Assembly (NCBI GenBank): GCA_020047835.1
Contig: JAIFNJ010000121.1
Span: 1-9,743, forward strand
DNA from: Bacteroidota bacterium
GTDB lineage: Bacteria > Bacteroidota > Bacteroidia > Bacteroidales > SZUA-534
Length of the DNA: 9,743 nucleotides
Direction: 5' to 3'
In this document: one piece after another, positions 5,054 to 9,743 of the stretch
Position numbering within the stretch: the stretch's first letter is position 1
How the letters are laid out: the number at the start of each line of letters is the position of its first letter
Translations under genes and position numbers: made by a program
Notes under the pieces: model-generated
Told to the model about the DNA's origin: nothing
Databases searched by the model: none
The model's input: the letters and a program-made list of their open reading frames with translations, nothing else

Positions 5054-8035
5054 ATGTTTAAAACAATGACTAACAAGATTCTTAATCCTGCATTCCTTTT
5101 AAAGGCTATATGTCTGATGTTAGTTTTATTGCCCTCAGCCGTTTGGGCCATTGGTGGACCAACGTTCATTAGTACCACTGGTGGCAAGAATGAATTTGTA
5201 TTATCCGCATCTGGAAAATCAACTCCTTTATTTATCAGTTCAACTGATTTTCCAGGGGTAATCAGGGCTTTGAACGATTTAAAAACAGATATTGGCAAAG
5301 TAACGAATCACGAGCCTGCTGTTGCTTTTGATAAATTGCCAACCCAAAAACAATTAGTGATAGTTGGAACCTTAGGCAAAAGCCCTGTGCTGGATCAATT
5401 AGTGAAAAACAATAAACTGGATGTAAAAGAAATGGAAGGAAAATGGGAGACCTTTCTTATCCAAGTAATTGAAAAACCGTTTCCAGGAATTGATAAAGCA
5501 CTTATAATTGCAGGTAGCGACAGGCGCGGCACCATTTATGGCATTTACGAAGTTTCGGAACAAATAGGCGTTTCGCCTTGGTATTACTGGGCCGATGTGC
5601 CGGTGGAACACAAAGATGCCCTTTTTGTAAACAATGGCAAGTATATACAATCGCCCAGTGTAAAATACCGTGGTATTTTTATTAATGATGAAGCCCCTGC
5701 ATTAACCAATTGGATTATAGGAAAATATGGCTATGTAAAACTCAGCCAGAACCCTCCCATTCACGAAGGCATAGGTAATTATGGCCGTGAATTTTATACC
5801 TCTGTTTTTGAATTATTACTCCGAATGAAAGCCAATTACCTTTGGCCTGCCATGTGGAATAATGCCTTTAATGAAGATGATCCGGAAAATCCCCGTTTGG
5901 CCGATGAATATGGTATTGTAATGGGAACCTCACATCAGGAACCCATGATCCGGGCGCAAAAAGAGTGGGATCGCCGATACTTTGAAACGCTTGGCCATTG
6001 GAATTACTATGCACATCCTGATACATTGGAAAATTTCTGGAGAGAAGGCATACGTCGCAATAAAAACTACGAAAGCATCATTACCATGGGCCTTCGGGGA
6101 GCCAATGATACTGAGATTGAAGGTGGCATGAAAGCAAATATCACCATGGTTGAAAACATTGTAAACAAGCAGCAAAACATTTTAGTGGAAGAAATGAACA
6201 CTGATTTAACTAGAATCCCGCAATCATGGTGTTTATATAAAGAAATTATGGAATACTACAATGAAGGCATGCGGGTACCAGACCATATTACCCTTTTATG
6301 GTCGGACGACAACTGGGGCAATATCCGCAGGTTGCCCAACCCTGAAGAAATGAAACGAAGCGGTGGAGCTGGAGTTTATTATCATTTCGATTACCACGGA
6401 GATCCACGAAGTTATGAATGGATTAATACCAACCCCATAGCTAAGATTTGGGACCAGATGTCGCTTGCCAAACAATACGGAGCCGACCGAATATGGATTG
6501 TAAACGTAGGTCACTTTAAAGGCTACGAACTACCAATGGAATATTTCATGAGTCTTGCTTGGAACACTGATAAATGGACAAACTCCAACATTAATGAATT
6601 CACTCTTTTATGGGTTACCCGACAATTTGGTTCAACTTACGCTGCTGAAATAGCGGATATTATTTCAAAATACACCAAATATAATGGGCGTCGCAAACCG
6701 GAATCACTATCAACTCAAACATACAGTTTGGTAAACTATAATGAAGCTGAAACCGTTGTTGCAGAATACAATAAAATTGCAGCTCAAGCTCAGAGCATTT
6801 ATGAAAAATTATCTCCCGAAAAGCGTGATGCCTTTTACCAAATTGTATTGTTTCCAGTAAAAGCCTGTGCTTTGGTTAACGAATTGTATGTAACGGTTGC
6901 AAAAAATAATTTATATGCCAGCCAAAAAAGGGCAAGTACCAATGATATGGCGGCTCAGACACGGGCTTTGTTTCGAACCGATACCGCATTAATGACCTAT
7001 TATAATGAAATTTTTGCTGACGGCAGGTGGAAGGGTTTTATGGATCAAACTCATCTGGGTTATACGAGTTGGAATCCGCCGGCAGTAAATAGTTTGGATG
7101 CCATAAAGCTTACTGAAATTGAAGTTCCGAATGCTGCAATTTTAGGTGTTGCCATTGAGGGAGCCGAATTGAGCTGGCCGGATACAACCGTTGAAGCTGT
7201 ATTGCCCGAATTTGACATTTTTAATGGACAACAACATTATATTGATATTTTTAACCGGGGCAAAATTTCTTTTGAATTTACCATTACCTCTAATGTTCCA
7301 TGGCTTACCTTCAGTGAAACCAAAGGAACCATCCACAATAAGGATCTGCAGGTTTTTATAAATCTTAATAAAACACAACTTCCGGAAGGTAAAACCAGTG
7401 GGTTTATTAAAATTTCAGGTGCTGGAAAGGACGTTATCATTGGGGTATCTGCATTTAACCCATCTGAGGATAAAAAGGAATCTTTAAAAGGATTTGTGGA
7501 AAGTGGAGGACTTATCTCTATTGAAGCAGAACATTTTTCTAAAAACATGGACCAGGTTAACCGAAAATGGCTTAAAGTGGACGATTACGGGTTAACATTA
7601 TCGGGAATGAGAGCTACCGCTCCTGCAAATGCGTTGGCAGCAACTATTGGGATTGATGCACCTTGCCTAGAATATCCTTTGTACCTATTCTCAAAAGATT
7701 CCGCCCAAATAACGTTGGTTACTTCACCAATTTTGAACTTTATGCCAAACCGTGATATTAAGGTAGCCATTTCGTTTGATGATGAAAGCCCAACTTTTAT
7801 TACGGTGGTGCCCGATAAATACAAAGTGCATTGGTCAAATCCGGATTGGATGGAAACAGTAGTGAACCAGGCACGCCGTTGTGTTACCACTTTGAAAATT
7901 CCCGGTTCCGGTAATCATATTTTAAAAGTATGGATGATTGACCCCGGAGTGGTTGTACAAAAGATTATTGTCAATACCGGTGGGCTAAAACCTAGTTATT
8001 TAGGGCCGATGGAAAGTTATAATAGCAATAAATAA
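5054..8035 (+). CDS. Exported GH115 alpha-glucuronidase
   Basis: Glycoside hydrolase family 115 enzymes remove alpha-1,2-linked glucuronic acid or 4-O-methylglucuronic acid from xylan and related glycans. I chose the ATG at 5054 (993 residues) because it places a good signal peptide at residues 1-32 (hydrophobic core, AVWA cleavage site). The frame stays open back to an ATG at 4952, but that extension would bury the signal peptide; Met5 at 5066 is an alternative start. An N-terminal domain (about 33-195) precedes the catalytic barrel. Family-typical segments are RGIFINDEAP (206-215), WPAMWNNAFNEDDP, MGTSHQEPM (290-298), LRGANDTEIEG, WSDDNWGN (416-423), VYYHFDYHGDP (441-451) and VGHFKGYELPMEYF. 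The C-terminal beta-rich domain starts near 818 (GGLISIEAEHF) and ends with the usual LKPSYLGPMES. Length and layout are full, with no frameshift. I cannot assign the individual catalytic acids. The DUF2264 gene begins 11 bp downstream, so the two are probably one operon. Confidence 0.95.
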   Translation: MFKTMTNKILNPAFLLKAICLMLVLLPSAVWAIGGPTFISTTGGKNEFVLSASGKSTPLFISSTDFPGVIRALNDLKTDIGKVTNHEPAVAFDKLPTQKQLVIVGTLGKSPVLDQLVKNNKLDVKEMEGKWETFLIQVIEKPFPGIDKALIIAGSDRRGTIYGIYEVSEQIGVSPWYYWADVPVEHKDALFVNNGKYIQSPSVKYRGIFINDEAPALTNWIIGKYGYVKLSQNPPIHEGIGNYGREFYTSVFELLLRMKANYLWPAMWNNAFNEDDPENPRLADEYGIVMGTSHQEPMIRAQKEWDRRYFETLGHWNYYAHPDTLENFWREGIRRNKNYESIITMGLRGANDTEIEGGMKANITMVENIVNKQQNILVEEMNTDLTRIPQSWCLYKEIMEYYNEGMRVPDHITLLWSDDNWGNIRRLPNPEEMKRSGGAGVYYHFDYHGDPRSYEWINTNPIAKIWDQMSLAKQYGADRIWIVNVGHFKGYELPMEYFMSLAWNTDKWTNSNINEFTLLWVTRQFGSTYAAEIADIISKYTKYNGRRKPESLSTQTYSLVNYNEAETVVAEYNKIAAQAQSIYEKLSPEKRDAFYQIVLFPVKACALVNELYVTVAKNNLYASQKRASTNDMAAQTRALFRTDTALMTYYNEIFADGRWKGFMDQTHLGYTSWNPPAVNSLDAIKLTEIEVPNAAILGVAIEGAELSWPDTTVEAVLPEFDIFNGQQHYIDIFNRGKISFEFTITSNVPWLTFSETKGTIHNKDLQVFINLNKTQLPEGKTSGFIKISGAGKDVIIGVSAFNPSEDKKESLKGFVESGGLISIEAEHFSKNMDQVNRKWLKVDDYGLTLSGMRATAPANALAATIGIDAPCLEYPLYLFSKDSAQITLVTSPILNFMPNRDIKVAISFDDESPTFITVVPDKYKVHWSNPDWMETVVNQARRCVTTLKIPGSGNHILKVWMIDPGVVVQKIIVNTGGLKPSYLGPMESYNSNK

Positions 8036-8046
8036 GTATCAAGTAA

Positions 8047-9743
8047 ATGAAGAATATTTTTGAAGTGAAAGAACCGGACTTTGAATTGAGTCCATTTACC
8101 GGAATGACCAAAAAGCATTACGTGGAATGTGCCAAATATATACTGGAACGGGCTTTTACGCATGTCCATTCGTTGGAAACCCCCATTTCGTTTCCCATTG
8201 TTCCCGGTAAAACCTATCCACAGCCCAATGCCCCGGAGTGGCGCTACCGTTCGGCCGACTTTGAGGCCCTGGAGCGGACGTTCAATCTGGCCGGTCCGCT
8301 GATTCATAACAACCCTGAGATAACCATAAACGGCATAAAATTACGCGACTACTACAGCTTGCATTTTTACAACGCTTTTACCCCCGGTCATTCCAATTCA
8401 TTGCCGCTGCCAGAAGAATTGCCTGATTCCACCTATCAATTTACCTGCGAATTTGGGGGCTTGTTCAAAACGCTGCTCTTGATGCCCGACACCATTTGGG
8501 CAACCTATACCCAAAAGCAAAAGGATGAAATGGCCGTTTGCATTTCGAAATGGGGACACCACCGGACTACCCAAAACAACTGGCGCATTTTTAACATTAC
8601 CACCCTTTCCTTTCTCAAAAAACATGGTTATGCCATTGACGATGAAGCCTTAAAAAGCCACCTGTTGTGGGTGGCATCGTATCACTCAGGTAATGGCTGG
8701 TATCTGGAACAGACCTATAATTATTACACCATCAGTTTGTTTATTGTGTATCTAACCATCTGGAACCGGACTTTTGGTGATGAATTTTATCCCGAAATTG
8801 CCGCAACCATCGAAAAATCGGCCCAGGAATTGTACAAAACATACGTTAATTTCTTTGGACGTGATGGATACGTAAACATGTGGGCACGCAGCATCACTTA
8901 CCGCACCTGGATTTCGGGAGGTTTCCCGGTTTCATTTATGTTGAAAGAAGGTTCACCCTTAGATGCCGGAATGGCCCGAAGGCTTTGCTCCGGCTCGTTG
9001 CTCCAGTTTGTGAGCCGCGAAGGATTTTTTGAAAACGACATACCCAGCCTGGGATATTACCGGCATACCGAATACATTTTGCAAAATTACAGTTGTGCCG
9101 GAAGTCCCTTCATTATGTTTATACCATTTATTGCCTTGGCTTTGCCCGACGATTCTCCTTTTTGGACCGCTAAAGAAAATGAAGGATTTTGGGAACAATT
9201 GGGAACTGAATCTAAAGTAGAGGTGCTCAACAATCCGGGAATTGTGCTGGCCAACCATGGTAAAACCGGTACTTCGGAAATAATTCCGGGAAAGGTTTAC
9301 TACAACGACCCCAACTATTCGAAACTTACGTACAATACCCATTTCCCTTGGGAAGACCATAACCCGCAAGGCGGAACATCGATGGAATATAGTTTCCGAA
9401 GCCTCGACCCAAGGGATGTACGCGGTGATGATATCAATTTTTATCTTACCGGACATACCTTGCAAAACAGTACCGAAAAAAACACCGAATATACCACCTC
9501 GCAAAGCATGCTCTATAATGGGGTGCGGAAAGATGTAATTTATCGTCAAGCCATTATGCGGAAACCACCCAATAATGGAGTTGGGTATATTATCGACCTA
9601 GCTGAAATTATCATTCCGGGTGGCGTAATACGGGTTGACCGGACCCGCATGGCCTTTGAATACGAGCTAACATTGGGCCATTTTGGCTTGCCTCATATGA
9701 ATGGCGTTAAAGCCGAAGTGAACCAATTTAAAGAGGGTAATAA
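8047..9743 (+). CDS. DUF2264-family protein (probable GH154-type uronidase), C-terminus outside window
   Basis: The frame opens at an ATG 11 bp after the GH115 stop and runs to the window end without a stop (565 complete codons); full-length members are about 600-650 residues. Family-like segments are FTGMTKKHYVECAKYIL (17-33), TQNNWRIFNITTLSFL (175-190), GNGWYLEQTYNYYTISLF (215-232) and MWARSITYRTW (278-288), which correspond to the NNWR, GDGWY...DYY and GRSxxYR signatures that I recall for DUF2264 (COG4289). The helix-rich N-terminal part suggests an (alpha/alpha)6-type barrel, and the part after about 390 looks beta-rich. I recall CAZy placing this family in GH154 with beta-glucuronidase activity, for example in arabinogalactan breakdown by Bacteroides; that link is from memory. 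No signal peptide is visible, so it may act in the cytoplasm on imported oligosaccharides. Proline and threonine codons favour CCC and ACC, and parts are more GC-rich than the genes upstream. Confidence 0.85.
   Translation, partial: MKNIFEVKEPDFELSPFTGMTKKHYVECAKYILERAFTHVHSLETPISFPIVPGKTYPQPNAPEWRYRSADFEALERTFNLAGPLIHNNPEITINGIKLRDYYSLHFYNAFTPGHSNSLPLPEELPDSTYQFTCEFGGLFKTLLLMPDTIWATYTQKQKDEMAVCISKWGHHRTTQNNWRIFNITTLSFLKKHGYAIDDEALKSHLLWVASYHSGNGWYLEQTYNYYTISLFIVYLTIWNRTFGDEFYPEIAATIEKSAQELYKTYVNFFGRDGYVNMWARSITYRTWISGGFPVSFMLKEGSPLDAGMARRLCSGSLLQFVSREGFFENDIPSLGYYRHTEYILQNYSCAGSPFIMFIPFIALALPDDSPFWTAKENEGFWEQLGTESKVEVLNNPGIVLANHGKTGTSEIIPGKVYYNDPNYSKLTYNTHFPWEDHNPQGGTSMEYSFRSLDPRDVRGDDINFYLTGHTLQNSTEKNTEYTTSQSMLYNGVRKDVIYRQAIMRKPPNNGVGYIIDLAEIIIPGGVIRVDRTRMAFEYELTLGHFGLPHMNGVKAEVNQFKEGN

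Noticed and set aside
7237..7548. 103-codon minus-strand frame
   Set aside because: It is antisense to the GH115 gene within a well-conserved region, with no domain of its own.
8959..9549. 196-codon open frame on the minus strand
   Set aside because: It lies wholly antisense to the DUF2264 gene, whose plus-strand frame has clear family signatures. The minus-strand product has no recognisable domain.
1..9743. Search for CRISPR arrays, insertion sequences, toxin-antitoxin pairs, tRNA genes and phage genes
   Set aside because: No regularly spaced repeats, terminal inverted repeats with a transposase, cloverleaf-like sequences or defence-type domains were seen on either strand.

Overview
The window reads as chromosomal DNA from a member of the Bacteroidota, probably an environmental Bacteroidales or Marinilabiliales type, although the exact lineage is inferred. 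The DNA is AT-rich, the genes lack clear Shine-Dalgarno sequences, and several intergenic stretches carry the TAnnTTTG-type -7 box known from this phylum. The proteins also have typical Bacteroidota forms: an exported C1B peptidase, a lipoprotein FKBP isomerase with the usual N-terminal domain, and carbohydrate-active enzymes. No rRNA, tRNA, CRISPR array, insertion sequence or phage gene was seen.

Left part (1-2912). A partial exported cysteine peptidase of the bleomycin hydrolase/aminopeptidase C type (1-964, minus) lies downstream of a Crp/Fnr-family regulator (1021-1686, minus). A ferredoxin-like, cysteine-rich protein (1830-2750, plus) is divergent from the regulator. The 143-bp divergent spacer holds a near-perfect 6-4-6 palindrome, a good candidate operator. 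The regulator resembles HcpR, and the iron-sulfur protein resembles the partner gene often found in nitrosative-stress (hcp) regulons. A strong 12-bp hairpin terminator closes this block.

Middle part (2913-4538). A small protein of unknown function (105 aa) is followed by a lipoprotein FKBP-type peptidyl-prolyl isomerase. The isomerase has two gap-free tandem copies of its N-terminal domain and is followed by a textbook rho-independent terminator.

Right part (4539-9743). After a 515-bp non-coding stretch with one or two candidate promoters comes an exported GH115 alpha-glucuronidase. Eleven bases later, a DUF2264-family gene (a family that I recall as CAZy GH154, with beta-glucuronidase activity) runs off the window end. 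The two genes look like the start of a polysaccharide-degradation operon that removes glucuronic acid decorations from plant or algal glycans. The first enzyme is exported; the second has no visible signal peptide.

No wholly new system is evident. The points most worth a second look are the GH115/DUF2264 pair, the duplicated FKBP N-terminal domain, and the regulator/ferredoxin pair with its palindrome.
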